A DNA stretch of 64,000 nucleotides. It comes from Roseateles terrae (GTDB taxonomy: Bacteria; Pseudomonadota; Gammaproteobacteria; Burkholderiales; Burkholderiaceae_C). The notes under the pieces are model-generated. The model worked only from the letters and a program-made list of their open reading frames with translations. It did not search any database and had not been told where the DNA came from. Shown here piece after piece: positions 26,774 to 38,473 of this stretch. The position numbers and the translations under genes are program-made. The stretch spans positions 310,001 to 374,000 of the forward strand of contig NZ_JACHXO010000006.1 in assembly GCF_014192155.1 (NCBI RefSeq), read 5' to 3'. The first letter of the stretch is position 1. Each line of letters starts with the position of its first letter.

Positions 26774-27925
26774 GCGCTGCGTGGCGCCCCGGCTGCGCGC
26801 AATCGACATCAGCATGCCCAGCGCCAGACCCAGCGTCACCATGGCCGTCCCCCCGTAGGAGATGAACGGCAGCGGCACGCCCACCACCGGCAGGATGCCG
26901 GTCACCATGCCCATGTTGACGAACACGTAGGTGAAAAAGCTCAGGGTGATGGCGCCGGCCAGCAAGCGCGAGAACAGTGTCGGCGCCTCATGCGCGATGA
27001 CGAGCCCACGCAGGATCAGCGCCGTGAATCCCAGCAGCAGTCCCAGCGCGCCCACCAGGCCGAACTCCTCGCCGTACGCCGCGAAGATGAAGTCGGTGGT
27101 GCGCTCGGGGATGAACTCCAGGTGGGTCTGCGTGCCCTTCATGAACCCCTTGCCGGTCACGCCGCCAGAGCCGATCGCAATCTCACCCTGGATGATGTGA
27201 AAGCCCTTGCCCAGCGGATCCTTGGTCGGGTCCAGCAGGGTGCAGACGCGGTCCTTCTGGTATTCCTTCAGGACCACCCACTTCACCTCCGGCTGGCAGA
27301 TGTGGTCTTCACTCATCACCAGCGTCGTGATGCCCGCCGCCCCCAGCAGCAGGGCCGGCACGATCAGCTTCCAGGACAGGCCGGCAAAGAAGATCACATA
27401 GAGCCCGGCGGCCAGCACCAGCAACGAGGTGCCCAGGTCCGGCTGCTTGGCGATCAGCCCCACCGGCACCGTCAGCAGCACGAAGGCGGCAACGAAGTCC
27501 GGCAGCCGCAACTGCCCTTCCCGCTTCTGGAACCACCAGGCCAGCATCAGCGGCATGGCGATCTTCAGGATCTCAGAGGGCTGGAATTCCACGCCCAGCC
27601 GGATCCAGCGGGTGGAGCCCTTTTTGGTGATGCCGAACAGCGCCACCGCCACGAGCAGCACCACACCGACGGTGTAGAGCGGTACCGCCACCTGCATCAG
27701 CCGCTGCGGGGGCACCTGGGACACCACGAACAGCACCACCAGGGCCAGCGCGCCGTTGCGCAGGTGGTCCACAAACCGGGTGCCGTGGTCGAAGCCGGCG
27801 GAATACATGCACATCAGGCCCAGGCCCATGATCCAGAACAGCGCCAGCAGCAGCGGCACGTCGAATCCGGCGAACCAGGGCTTGAGGCGTTGCAGCCAGC
27901 TGGGCTTGCTGAAGACAGCACTCAT
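26771..27925 (-). CDS. mrdB: Rod-shape peptidoglycan polymerase RodA
   Basis: A 384-residue SEDS-family glycosyltransferase with about ten membrane segments. Family blocks include ARFQPSEILKI-like GVEFQPSEILKIAMPLML, KQPDLGTSLLVLAAG, and the C-terminal LPVVGVPLPFISYGGTAMV. RodA polymerises glycan strands in the elongasome with its partner PBP2, encoded just upstream. The two genes overlap by four bases. It is the last gene of the mreBCD-mrdAB operon. Confidence 0.95.
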   Translation of the reverse strand: MSAVFSKPSWLQRLKPWFAGFDVPLLLALFWIMGLGLMCMYSAGFDHGTRFVDHLRNGALALVVLFVVSQVPPQRLMQVAVPLYTVGVVLLVAVALFGITKKGSTRWIRLGVEFQPSEILKIAMPLMLAWWFQKREGQLRLPDFVAAFVLLTVPVGLIAKQPDLGTSLLVLAAGLYVIFFAGLSWKLIVPALLLGAAGITTLVMSEDHICQPEVKWVVLKEYQKDRVCTLLDPTKDPLGKGFHIIQGEIAIGSGGVTGKGFMKGTQTHLEFIPERTTDFIFAAYGEEFGLVGALGLLLGFTALILRGLVIAHEAPTLFSRLLAGAITLSFFTYVFVNMGMVTGILPVVGVPLPFISYGGTAMVTLGLALGMLMSIARSRGATQR

Positions 27926-30216
27926 CGGGAGGCTCCCGGGCTGGGTCGCACCGCCGCACGCGAATCGGGCGGTGGGGCGGCGGGTGGGAGGGAACGGGCC
28001 GCCGGTTGCGAAGGCGCCGGGGCCGGGCGGGCGCTCGCGGACGCCGACGGCGGCACGACCGTGGTGGCGGCTGTGGATGTGGCGACTGTGGATGTGCCGG
28101 CGCCGGAGCTCCGGGCGGCGGCGGGCACTGTGGGGGCGATCACCCCTGATGCGGCTGCCGGGAGCGCCGAAGCGCCGGCCGTGGGCCCGGAGGCCGGTGC
28201 GTGGGTGGCAGGGGCTGAGGCGGCAGAGGCCGCCGAAGCTGCCGGCGCCGCGGCGCCAGGCGCCGTCATCTGCCCCGGCAACGGCACATCCACCGCCCGG
28301 CGCGGCGTGCCGATCGGTGCGGTCGTCTGGCCGAGCTGCGTCTTGGCGATGTCTTCCTCGCTGGGATAGATGCCTTCCAGCACATAGTCGAACACGCGAC
28401 GCGCAATCGGCGCCGCCGAGGTCGAGCCGAAGCCGGCGTTTTCGACGATCAGCGCCAGTGCAATCCGCGGCTGATCGTACGGCGCAAAGGCAATGTAGAG
28501 CGAATGGTCGCGCTTGCGCTCATCCGCCTTGATGCTGCTGTAGGTCTGCCCGGCGCGCAAGCCGATGGCCTGCGCCGTCCCGGTCTTGCCGCCGCTCGCA
28601 TAAGGGGCGCCGGCAAACACCGCCCGCGAGGTGCCCTCCAGCGTCACGTCATGCATCGCATTGCGGATCACCTCCACATCATTGCGGCGCAGGGCCAGCG
28701 GCTCCAGTGCATCACTGGCGGTGCGCTGGTCGGTATGCCGCACCACGTCCTCGATCTCCCGCACCAGACGGGGCCGATACCGCTGGCCGCCGGTGGAGAG
28801 GGTCGACATCGCCGTGGCGAGCTGCAGCATGGTGAAGTTGTTGTAGCCCTGGCCGATGCCCAGCGAAATCGTCTCGCCGGCAAACCACTTCTGCTGCTCC
28901 GGACGGCGGAACTTCTTCTTTTTCCACTCGGTGGACGGCAGGTCACCAGTGACCTCGCCGAGCAGGTCGATCTCGGTCTTGCGGCCAAAACCGAAGGGTT
29001 CGAGCTGGTCGTGGATCATGTCCACGCCCATTTCATTCGCCAGCGAATAGAAATAGACGTTGGACGAGGTGACGATGGCCAGCCGCATGTCTTTCGGTCC
29101 GGCGCGGTCCCCTTCCGCGCTGCCGAAGGTGCGGCCGCCAAAGCTGTAGGTCAGGTTGTCCTGGATCACCAGGCTGGGCGAGCGCTTGCCGGTGTTGAGC
29201 GCCGCCATCGCCATGTAGGGCTTGAAGGTGGAGCCCGGCGGATAGGTGCCGCGCAGGGCCCGGTTCAGCAGCGGCTTGTCGATGTTCTCGTTCAGGTCAC
29301 GCCAGCTGTCGGCGTCGATGCCATCCACAAAGAGGTTGGGATCAAACGACGGCTTGGAGACAAAGGCCAGCACCTCGCCATTGCGCGGATCGATGGCCAC
29401 CAGCGCGCCGCGGCGGTCGCCATACAGCTTCTCCACCAGCGCCTGCAGCTTGATGTCGATCGACAGATGCAGCGTATTGCCCGGCGTCGGGGGCCGGTTG
29501 CGCAGGCGCCGGATGGCGCGGCCGCCGGCGCTGGTTTCCATTTCCTCGAAGCCGGTCTGCCCGTGCAGTTCCCGTTCATAGGCCTGCTCCAGGCCCAGCT
29601 TGCCGATGTATTCAGTGCCCCGGTAGTTGCTGACGTCCTCTTCCGGCCAGTCGTCCATGGCTTTCTTTTCGGCCTGGTTGATGCGGCCGATGTAGCCGAG
29701 CATGTGGCTGCCCACCTCGCCCATCGGATAGCTGCGGAAGAGTCGCGCCTTGATGTCCACGCCGGGGAAGCGGAAACGCTGGGCGGCGAAGCGGGCCACC
29801 TCGGTATCGGTCAGCTTGGTGCGGATCGGCAGCGATTCGAAGTTCTTGCTTTCCTCCATCAGCCGCTTGAAGCGGCGACGGTCGCGCGGCTGGATGTCGA
29901 TCACCGAGGACAGCTGATCGATCGTGTCTTCCAGATCCGGCACCTTGGACGGCGTGATCTCCAGCGTGTAGGCCGAGTAGTTGCTGGCCAGCACCACGCC
30001 ATTGCGGTCGACGATCAGTCCTCGGTTGGGCACGATCGGCACGACGGAGATGCGGTTGGATTCGGCCCGCTCCAGCAAGGTGTCGTGCTGCACCACCTGC
30101 AGGAACAGCAGGCGTGACACCAGCAGGCCGAAGCAGAACAGCACGAACAGCGCGGCCGCCACCAGCCGCAGCCGGAAGCGCGACAGCTCCTGGTGGAGGT
30201 TCTTCAGAACCGTCAT
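27922..30216 (-). CDS. mrdA: Penicillin-binding protein 2 (elongasome transpeptidase)
   Basis: A 764-residue class B PBP. One N-terminal membrane anchor (about 17-40) is followed by the dimerisation/pedestal domain. The transpeptidase carries STFK in PGSTFKPYMAM, TSSNVYF (SxN) and SGGKTGTAQ (KTG). It cross-links lateral-wall peptidoglycan with RodA. The last 125 residues or so are an Ala/Pro/Ser-rich low-complexity tail absent from E. coli PBP2, which makes the protein about 130 residues longer than usual. It overlaps rodA by four bases. Confidence 0.95.
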   Translation of the reverse strand: MTVLKNLHQELSRFRLRLVAAALFVLFCFGLLVSRLLFLQVVQHDTLLERAESNRISVVPIVPNRGLIVDRNGVVLASNYSAYTLEITPSKVPDLEDTIDQLSSVIDIQPRDRRRFKRLMEESKNFESLPIRTKLTDTEVARFAAQRFRFPGVDIKARLFRSYPMGEVGSHMLGYIGRINQAEKKAMDDWPEEDVSNYRGTEYIGKLGLEQAYERELHGQTGFEEMETSAGGRAIRRLRNRPPTPGNTLHLSIDIKLQALVEKLYGDRRGALVAIDPRNGEVLAFVSKPSFDPNLFVDGIDADSWRDLNENIDKPLLNRALRGTYPPGSTFKPYMAMAALNTGKRSPSLVIQDNLTYSFGGRTFGSAEGDRAGPKDMRLAIVTSSNVYFYSLANEMGVDMIHDQLEPFGFGRKTEIDLLGEVTGDLPSTEWKKKKFRRPEQQKWFAGETISLGIGQGYNNFTMLQLATAMSTLSTGGQRYRPRLVREIEDVVRHTDQRTASDALEPLALRRNDVEVIRNAMHDVTLEGTSRAVFAGAPYASGGKTGTAQAIGLRAGQTYSSIKADERKRDHSLYIAFAPYDQPRIALALIVENAGFGSTSAAPIARRVFDYVLEGIYPSEEDIAKTQLGQTTAPIGTPRRAVDVPLPGQMTAPGAAAPAASAASAASAPATHAPASGPTAGASALPAAASGVIAPTVPAAARSSGAGTSTVATSTAATTVVPPSASASARPAPAPSQPAARSLPPAAPPPDSRAAVRPSPGASR

Positions 30217-30235
30217 GACGGGCCGGTCCCTGCGT

Positions 30236-30757
30236 TCACAACGGGCGGTGGGCGTCCGGATCGGGCGCCCGGCGCTGAGGCGCCAGCAGCAGCACGGTGG
30301 CCACCGGCCACAGCGCCGATTCCAGCACCGGCGCCAGGAACAGGCTCCAGCCCGGCCACATGCCGCCCACCATCAGCCGCACCGCCAGGGCGATCAACTG
30401 CGCCAGCAGGAACAGCGGCAGCACATGCAGCGCCTGCGCCCAGAGGGAGAACCACAGCATGCGGCGGTGCAGCGCCACCGCACCGAAAGCCAGCAGGCTG
30501 TAGGCCAGGGCATGCTGCCCCAGCAGGGCGCCGTGATGCACGTCCACCATCAGGCCGAAGAAGAAGGCCCAGCCCACACCGATGCGGCGCGGCTGGTGCA
30601 CGTTCCAGAAGACCAGCGTCAGGGCCAGCACATCCGGCATCCAGGGCTGACGCCCCACCGGTACCATGTCCACCAGCAGGGCCACGATCAGGCTGAAGGC
30701 AATGAACAGGGGGTTGGCCGGCAGCAGGAGCTGACTGGTGCCACGCGGCATGATCAT
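30236..30757 (-). CDS. mreD: Rod-shape determining protein MreD
   Basis: A 173-residue inner-membrane protein with about five to six hydrophobic segments. The segment RRIGVGWAFFFGLMVDVHHG fits the MreD core. The start overlaps the mreC stop by four bases. MreD links MreC and MreB to the wall-synthesis enzymes encoded downstream. Confidence 0.9.
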   Translation of the reverse strand: MIMPRGTSQLLLPANPLFIAFSLIVALLVDMVPVGRQPWMPDVLALTLVFWNVHQPRRIGVGWAFFFGLMVDVHHGALLGQHALAYSLLAFGAVALHRRMLWFSLWAQALHVLPLFLLAQLIALAVRLMVGGMWPGWSLFLAPVLESALWPVATVLLLAPQRRAPDPDAHRPL

Positions 30758-31899
30758 CGCGATGCTCCTTTGTGGGCCGCTGACGCTGCGCGCGTGCCGT
30801 GTTGGGGGGCGGCGCTGCTGCGGGTCGCCGCGGGAGAAGGAGCCGCCTGCGTGGCCGTCGGTGTGGTGGCCGCTGTGCCCGCTGTAGCCGATGTAGCCGC
30901 CGGGGACGACGCAGCCGGAGCAGCCTCCGACGCCGGCGCCGCGGCCCGGCTGGCGCGGGGCGATTTGCCCTTGCCCTTGCCGCCGCTCTCGGCGGCAGCA
31001 GCGGCACTCGCGGCTTCCGCTTCCGCTTCGGCGCGGGCTTCTTCCTGTCCGACCAAGGGCTCCAGTACCAGCACATGGCGGGCACTGTCCGGCTGCGCCA
31101 CCGGTGCCAGGCCCACCCGGGCGAAGCTGGTGTCGCCCCGTCGCTCGACCTCGCTGACCTTGGCCACCGGCAGCCCCGGCGGGTAGACCCCGTCCAGGCC
31201 CGAGGTCACCAGATCGTCGCCGGCCTTGATGTCCGCATTGGCGGCCATGAAGCGCAGTTCCATCACCCCGCGCTCGCCGCCATAAGCGACGCCGCGTTGC
31301 TGGGTGCGGGCATTGAGCACGGGAATGGTGGCTTCCCGGTCGGTGAGCAGGGTCACTTCGGCGGACAGCGGATAGACCCGCGTCACCTGCCCCAGCACCC
31401 CGGCGTCGTTGACCACCGGCGCGCCCAGGCGCACCCCGCGGTGGCCGCCCCGGTCGATGACGATGCGACGCGAGAACGGATCCGGCGCTTCATACAGCAC
31501 CTCGGCGGCCAGGCCGGTCACCGGCAGGGCCTCGCGCAGGCCCAGCAGCGAGCGCAGACGCTGGTTCTCCGACTGCAGCTGATTGGCGCGGCTGAGGATC
31601 ACCGCCTGTTCGGCGAGTTGCCGACGCGCCTGGTTCTCGGCCTCGGTGGCACGCTCCATACCGCGGGAATAGTCGCCCGCCTGCTCCCAGGCATCCACCG
31701 GCACCAGCAGCACCCGCTGCATCGGATGCAGCGCCAGCGCCAGACCGGCCCGCGCGGGAGCGGTGACGTTGAAGCGGGCGTCCGCCACCATGAGAAACAC
31801 CGCCAGTGCCGCGCAAAAGGCCAGCTTCGTCAGCGCGGACGGCCCTTCACGGAACAGAGGCGGTGGATTGCGATCCAGAGTGCCGAGTGGCATGACCAT
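30754..31899 (-). CDS. mreC: Rod-shape determining protein MreC
   Basis: A 381-residue bitopic protein: an N-terminal membrane helix (about 24-42), a coiled coil (about 80-120, with NQLQSENQRLRSLLGL), then the two-barrel periplasmic domain with RRIVIDRGGHRGVRLGAPV and GDDLVTSGLDGVYPPGLPV. The final 90 residues are a Lys/Ala/Ser/Thr-rich low-complexity tail not needed for the known fold. It lies 93 bp after mreB and overlaps mreD by four bases. It scaffolds PBP2/RodA activity. Confidence 0.95.
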   Translation of the reverse strand: MVMPLGTLDRNPPPLFREGPSALTKLAFCAALAVFLMVADARFNVTAPARAGLALALHPMQRVLLVPVDAWEQAGDYSRGMERATEAENQARRQLAEQAVILSRANQLQSENQRLRSLLGLREALPVTGLAAEVLYEAPDPFSRRIVIDRGGHRGVRLGAPVVNDAGVLGQVTRVYPLSAEVTLLTDREATIPVLNARTQQRGVAYGGERGVMELRFMAANADIKAGDDLVTSGLDGVYPPGLPVAKVSEVERRGDTSFARVGLAPVAQPDSARHVLVLEPLVGQEEARAEAEAEAASAAAAAESGGKGKGKSPRASRAAAPASEAAPAASSPAATSATAGTAATTPTATQAAPSPAATRSSAAPQHGTRAASAAHKGASR

Positions 31900-31992
31900 C
31901 TCAACGCGGGAGAGTCAGGAAACAAAAAGGGCACAGGCGGCAACCGTCAGGCCCCACCTGCGTGGCGCCCGCCGGAAGTCCGCCCATCGACG

Positions 31993-33066
<1,074 letters not shown>

Positions 33067-33265
33067 TCATCTGCCTGCACCCGCTGCCCGTTGCTCCGAA
33101 GGGGACCTCATCGGATGCATCGGCGGCCTTCAAAGGCCATTGGGGGACATCAGGCGGTTTCGTCTGTGTTCGGTCCGTGCGGCTGCAATGTCGGGGGAGG
33201 ACGATTCGGGGCGGTTCGTCGATCACCACGTGGCCCAGTCGGGCCACGCGAACGGGTATTCCTTG

Positions 33266-33305
33266 CCATAAGCAGCGAGGCTGCCTTGGCAGCCCCGACT
33301 TATGG
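33266..33305. repeat. Two-step hairpin between mreB and gatC
   Basis: Outer arms ccataag / cttatgg (7 bp) enclose inner arms ggctgcc / ggcagcc (7 bp) with a TT loop; the internal loops are 6 and 4 nt. It lies about 230 bp upstream of mreB and 135 bp upstream of gatC, so it could be in either leader or be a terminator-like barrier. Confidence 0.6.
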
Positions 33306-33360
33306 AGATAAGCGGGGATAATAACTGATCGACCCCCGGTTTTGGCCTGCCGGCAAGCCT

Positions 33361-33385
33361 CAAACAAGCGATTGGCGATTGTTTG
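33361..33385 (+). repeat. Hairpin upstream of gatC
   Basis: caaacaa and ttgtttg form a perfect 7-bp stem around an 11-nt loop, 55 bp before the gatC start codon. It is AT-rich compared with its surroundings. Confidence 0.4.
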
Positions 33386-33440
33386 GTGAATGTTTCGGCG
33401 GCCCGACCGGACTCCCTTCCCTCGCAGCCTTCCCCATCCC

Positions 33441-33736
33441 ATGGCCCTGACCCAAGACGACGTCAGCCGGATCGCCCATCTGGCCCGGCTGGAACTCTCC
33501 GGCGACGAGCAGGCCGCCCTGCTCCCGCAGCTCAACGGTTTCTTCTCCATCGTGGAGCAGATGCGCGCGGTGGACACCAGCGGTGTCGCCCCTCTGTACA
33601 CCCCCCTGTCGGCGGTGCAGGAAGTCGCCCTGCGGCTGCGGGAAGACCGCGTCACTGAAACCGACCAGCGCACGCTGAACCAGCGCAGCGCTCCCGCCGT
33701 GGAAGACGGCCTGTTCCTGGTTCCCAAGGTCATCGA

Positions 33737-33740
<4 letters not shown>
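33441..33740 (+). CDS. gatC: Glutamyl-/aspartyl-tRNA amidotransferase subunit C
   Basis: A 99-residue GatC that stabilises GatA in the amidotransferase making Gln-tRNA(Gln)/Asn-tRNA(Asn). It opens [19 protein letters not shown] and ends [13 protein letters not shown], both typical. Its stop overlaps the gatA start (ATGA). First gene of gatCAB. Confidence 0.96.
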
Positions 33741-35239
<1,499 letters not shown>

Positions 35240-35244
35240 ACGCT

Positions 35245-36699
35245 ATGAGCAAGAACAGCAAACTGGTGCGGGGTTACGAGGTCGTGATCGGCCTGGAAAA
35301 CCACGTGCAACTCTCGACCGCCTCCAAGATCTTCAGCGGCTCCTCCACCGCCTTCGGTGCTGCGCCCAACACGCAGGCCAGCGCGGTGGACCTGGCCCTG
35401 CCCGGCACGTTGCCGGTGCTCAACCGCGGCGCGGTCGAGCGGGCGATCCGCTTCGGCCTGGCGGTCGGTGCCAAGGTGGCGCCGCTGTCCATCTTTGCCC
35501 GCAAGAACTACTTCTATCCTGACCTGCCCAAGGGCTACCAGATCAGCCAGTATGAGATCCCGGTCGTCCAGGGCGGCAAGATCGAATTCATGGTGGACGG
35601 TGAGCGCAAGGTGATCAACCTCACCCGTGCGCATCTGGAAGAAGACGCCGGCAAGAGCCTGCATGAGGACTATCACGGCCAGTCGGGCATCGACTTGAAC
35701 CGCGCCGGCACGCCGCTGCTGGAGATCGTCTCCGAGCCGGAGATCCGCTCGGCCGCAGAAGCCGCGGAATATGCCAAGACGCTGCATGCGCTGGTGATGT
35801 GGCTGGGCATCTGCGACGGCAACATGCAGGAAGGCTCCTTCCGCTGCGACGTCAACGTCTCGGTGCGCAAGCCCGGCGAGCCCTTTGGCACCCGCCGCGA
35901 GATCAAGAACCTCAACAGCTTCCGCTACCTGGTGGATGCGGTGCACTACGAGGTGAACTGGCAGATCGACCGCATCGAGGACGGCCTGGACATCCAGCAG
36001 GCGACGGTGCTCTACAACCCGGACACCGGCGAGACCCGCGCGATGCGCACCAAGGAAGATGCGGCCGATTACCGCTACTTCCCCGACCCCGACCTGCCGC
36101 CGCTGATGATTGCGCCGGACTGGATCGAGCGGGTGCGCGGCGAGATGCCCGAGCTGCCGTCCGTCATGGCCGCCCGCTTCCAGGAGGCCGATGGCCTGCC
36201 AGCGTACGACGCACTGATGGTGACGCAGAGCCTGGCGATGGCTCGGTTCTACGAAGCCGCCCGCGAGGTCAGCGGCGCGCCCAAGCTGGTGGCGAACTGG
36301 CTGATGGGTGAAGTCTCGCGCCGGCTCAATGCCGAAGAGCGTGAGATTGACGCGGCACCGGTCACGCCGGCGCAACTGGGCCAGCTGATCCGCCGCATCC
36401 AGGACGGCACCCTCTCCAACAACTCCGCCAAGCAGGTGTTTGAAGCCCTGTGGACCGGTGAAGGCTCGGATGTGGACGCGCTCGTCGAGGCCAAGGACCT
36501 GAAGCAGTCCAATGACACCGGTGAACTGGAACGCATCCTGGACGAGGTGCTGGCGGCCAATGCCAGGTCGGTGGAGGAATTCCGCGCCGGCAAGGAAAAG
36601 GCCTTCAATGCGCTGGTTGGTCAGGCGATGAAGGCGACCAAGGGCAAGGCCAATCCGGCCGCCGTCAATGAGCTGCTGAAAAAGAAGCTGGGCGCCTGA
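35245..36699 (+). CDS. gatB: Glutamyl-/aspartyl-tRNA amidotransferase subunit B
   Basis: A 484-residue GatB, the kinase/transamidase subunit. It has [49 protein letters not shown] and the C-terminal YqeY-like helical domain ending [22 protein letters not shown] at 35245 was chosen; GTG at 35236 overlaps the gatA stop codon and is also possible. Third gene of gatCAB. Confidence 0.97.
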   Translation: MSKNSKLVRGYEVVIGLENHVQLSTASKIFSGSSTAFGAAPNTQASAVDLALPGTLPVLNRGAVERAIRFGLAVGAKVAPLSIFARKNYFYPDLPKGYQISQYEIPVVQGGKIEFMVDGERKVINLTRAHLEEDAGKSLHEDYHGQSGIDLNRAGTPLLEIVSEPEIRSAAEAAEYAKTLHALVMWLGICDGNMQEGSFRCDVNVSVRKPGEPFGTRREIKNLNSFRYLVDAVHYEVNWQIDRIEDGLDIQQATVLYNPDTGETRAMRTKEDAADYRYFPDPDLPPLMIAPDWIERVRGEMPELPSVMAARFQEADGLPAYDALMVTQSLAMARFYEAAREVSGAPKLVANWLMGEVSRRLNAEEREIDAAPVTPAQLGQLIRRIQDGTLSNNSAKQVFEALWTGEGSDVDALVEAKDLKQSNDTGELERILDEVLAANARSVEEFRAGKEKAFNALVGQAMKATKGKANPAAVNELLKKKLGA

Positions 36700-36760
36700 G
36701 TCGGCTCTGATGGGGGCGCCTGAGTGGGCCGTGATCGGCTCACCTGAGCCGCCCCACCGT

Positions 36761-36790
36761 CAGGGTCCGCCTGGGAAGGCGGGGCCCCTG
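36761..36790. terminator. Hairpin between convergent gatB and the DUF4124 gene
   Basis: Outer cagggt/ccctg and inner ccgcct/aggcgg pair around a ggga loop with a small internal bulge. It lies in the 100-bp gap between two convergent stop codons, a natural place for a shared terminator, but there is no T tract. Confidence 0.4.
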
Positions 36791-36799
36791 GCGGGCGGT

Positions 36800-37615
36800 T
36801 CAGCGGCTGGCCGGGCCTGAGGCCGCGACGGGCGCGGACTTCACGTCCATCATGCCCGGCGCCGCCCCCGCCCACATGCGGCGCAGACGGGCGAGCTCGT
36901 CGTCGAAGATGCCATTGAGCCGGACCATTTCGGCCCGCTGGTTCTCGATCGATTCCTGCTGCGCATCGGTCGCCGCCTTGTTGGTGTCCAGCTGGTGTTG
37001 CAGCTTGAACGGCAGGCGCTTGCCTTTGTAGAACTCGGTCTCGTCCAGCAGCGGCTTGCGCTCGGCGGCCAGGTCCTTGAGACGCTTTTCGGACAGCTGC
37101 ATCGCCTTGCGGATGTCATCCAGCGCCGCTTCACGCGCACGCTGGTGGGACGCTTCGTCCTTGTAGCGCTGCAGCAGATTGCGGTCGCGACGGACCGCGT
37201 CGGCCTGCAAGGCCTTCTCGTTGTCCAGCTGACGCTTGCGGGCTTCTGCCGCGGCCTGCTCCTCCGGCGACATGGCAGGGGGCACCATCCGGCGCACTGA
37301 CCCGTCGGAGTTCAGCAGACGCTGTTCGCGCGCGGCACATTCAGGAATGGGCCGGTCAGACGTCAGCCGGCGTCCGTCCTGCGTGGTGCAGGTGTAGATG
37401 CCGTTGACCACCGAACTCTTGCTCTGGGCGAACGCCGGGGACGTCCCGAAGACCCCGGCTGCCGCCAGCAGGAGCACTGCGCCCGAAACGGCCGCTTCAC
37501 CGCGCAGCAGCGCCACACCGCAGCGGCGAAGACCGGCCCTCAACGCGAGGGGGCGGGATAGCGGCAGAAACATGGTGGGGGCCTGGGGCGGGGTCAGGGA
37601 CTGGGGCGGGCGCAT
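36800..37615 (-). CDS. Exported DUF4124-type protein with coiled-coil region
   Basis: A 271-residue protein. A hydrophobic segment ending GTSPAFAQ is a signal peptide. The next block, SVVNGIYTCTTQDGRRLTSDRPIPECAAREQRLL, resembles DUF4124, a domain common in betaproteobacterial periplasmic proteins of unknown role. The remaining 150 residues are highly charged helices (Lys/Arg/Glu/Gln) likely to form coiled coils. ATG at 37615 overlaps the pyrE stop codon (TGATG) and follows GGAG by four bases, giving translational coupling. ATG at 37573 is an alternative. Confidence 0.75.
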   Translation of the reverse strand: MRPPQSLTPPQAPTMFLPLSRPLALRAGLRRCGVALLRGEAAVSGAVLLLAAAGVFGTSPAFAQSKSSVVNGIYTCTTQDGRRLTSDRPIPECAAREQRLLNSDGSVRRMVPPAMSPEEQAAAEARKRQLDNEKALQADAVRRDRNLLQRYKDEASHQRAREAALDDIRKAMQLSEKRLKDLAAERKPLLDETEFYKGKRLPFKLQHQLDTNKAATDAQQESIENQRAEMVRLNGIFDDELARLRRMWAGAAPGMMDVKSAPVAASGPASR

Positions 37616-38310
37616 CAGACTCCGTAGCGATCTCTGTAGGCGTGAACGGCGGCGGCATGCGCTGAAACGGCCGCGCTGCTGGTCGATCCGAGATACTGAA
37701 GCAAGTCGGCCAGCCCGGCAATCGCGATCACCGGCAGTTGCAATTGCTCCCGGACGTACTGTACGGCCGACCAGGGCAGATCCTGGCCGTTCTCTGCCGC
37801 CTTCTCCTGGCGGTCCAGGGCGATGGACACGCCGCACGGGGTGGCGCCGGCCGCCTGGATCATGGCGATCGACTCGCGCACCGAGGTGCCGGCGGAAATC
37901 ACGTCATCAATGATCAGCACCCGGCCCTGCACCTTGGCGCCCACCAGCGTGCCGCCTTCGCCGTGGTCCTTGGCTTCCTTGCGGTTGTAGGCAAACGGCT
38001 TGTTGTGCCCCAGGCGCGCCAGTTCGATGGACACGGCCGCTGCCAGGGTGATGCCCTTGTAGGCGGGGCCGAAGATCATGTCGAAGTCCAGGCTCGAGGC
38101 GATGAGGCGCTGGGCATAGAACTGCGCCAGTCGGCCGAGCTTCACGCCGTCATCGAAGAGTCCGGCGTTGAAGAAGTATGGGCTCAGACGCCCGGCCTTG
38201 GTCTTGAACTCGCCAAAACGCAGCACACCGGCCTCCACGGCGAAGGCAACGAAGTCCTGGGCGAGCGCGTCGAGGGCGGGCGCCGGGGTGGAACCGGAAG
38301 GGGCGGTCAT
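37615..38310 (-). CDS. pyrE: Orotate phosphoribosyltransferase
   Basis: A 231-residue enzyme converting orotate and PRPP to OMP in pyrimidine synthesis. It shows KAGRLSPYFFNAGLF, DMIFGPAYKGITLAAA, YNRKEAKDHGEGGTLVGA and the PRPP loop VLIIDDVISAGTSVRES. Slightly longer than E. coli PyrE. The next gene, a DUF4124 protein, is coupled by a one-base overlap. Confidence 0.96.
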   Translation of the reverse strand: MTAPSGSTPAPALDALAQDFVAFAVEAGVLRFGEFKTKAGRLSPYFFNAGLFDDGVKLGRLAQFYAQRLIASSLDFDMIFGPAYKGITLAAAVSIELARLGHNKPFAYNRKEAKDHGEGGTLVGAKVQGRVLIIDDVISAGTSVRESIAMIQAAGATPCGVSIALDRQEKAAENGQDLPWSAVQYVREQLQLPVIAIAGLADLLQYLGSTSSAAVSAHAAAVHAYRDRYGV

Positions 38311-38361
38311 GGCGGAAATGGGAAGTCGTGCTGGCGCGCGATTGTAGGTGCCGCGGCCATG

Positions 38362-38391
38362 AAAAAGCCCGCCCCTGGAAGGGGGGCGGGC
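38362..38391 (-). terminator. Rho-independent terminator of the 38474-40708 receptor gene
   Basis: A 9-bp GC stem (gcccgcccc / ggggcgggc) followed on the minus strand by TTTTTC. It lies about 85 nt after the receptor stop codon and 50 bp upstream of pyrE, so it isolates pyrE from the receptor transcript. Confidence 0.85.
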
Positions 38392-38473
38392 GACGGAATA
38401 CCGGTGCGGCGGGCCGACCCGCCGCGGCGGAGGACCCGGGCGACCGCGCCGAGGTCCTCACAGCGTCAGGGGA

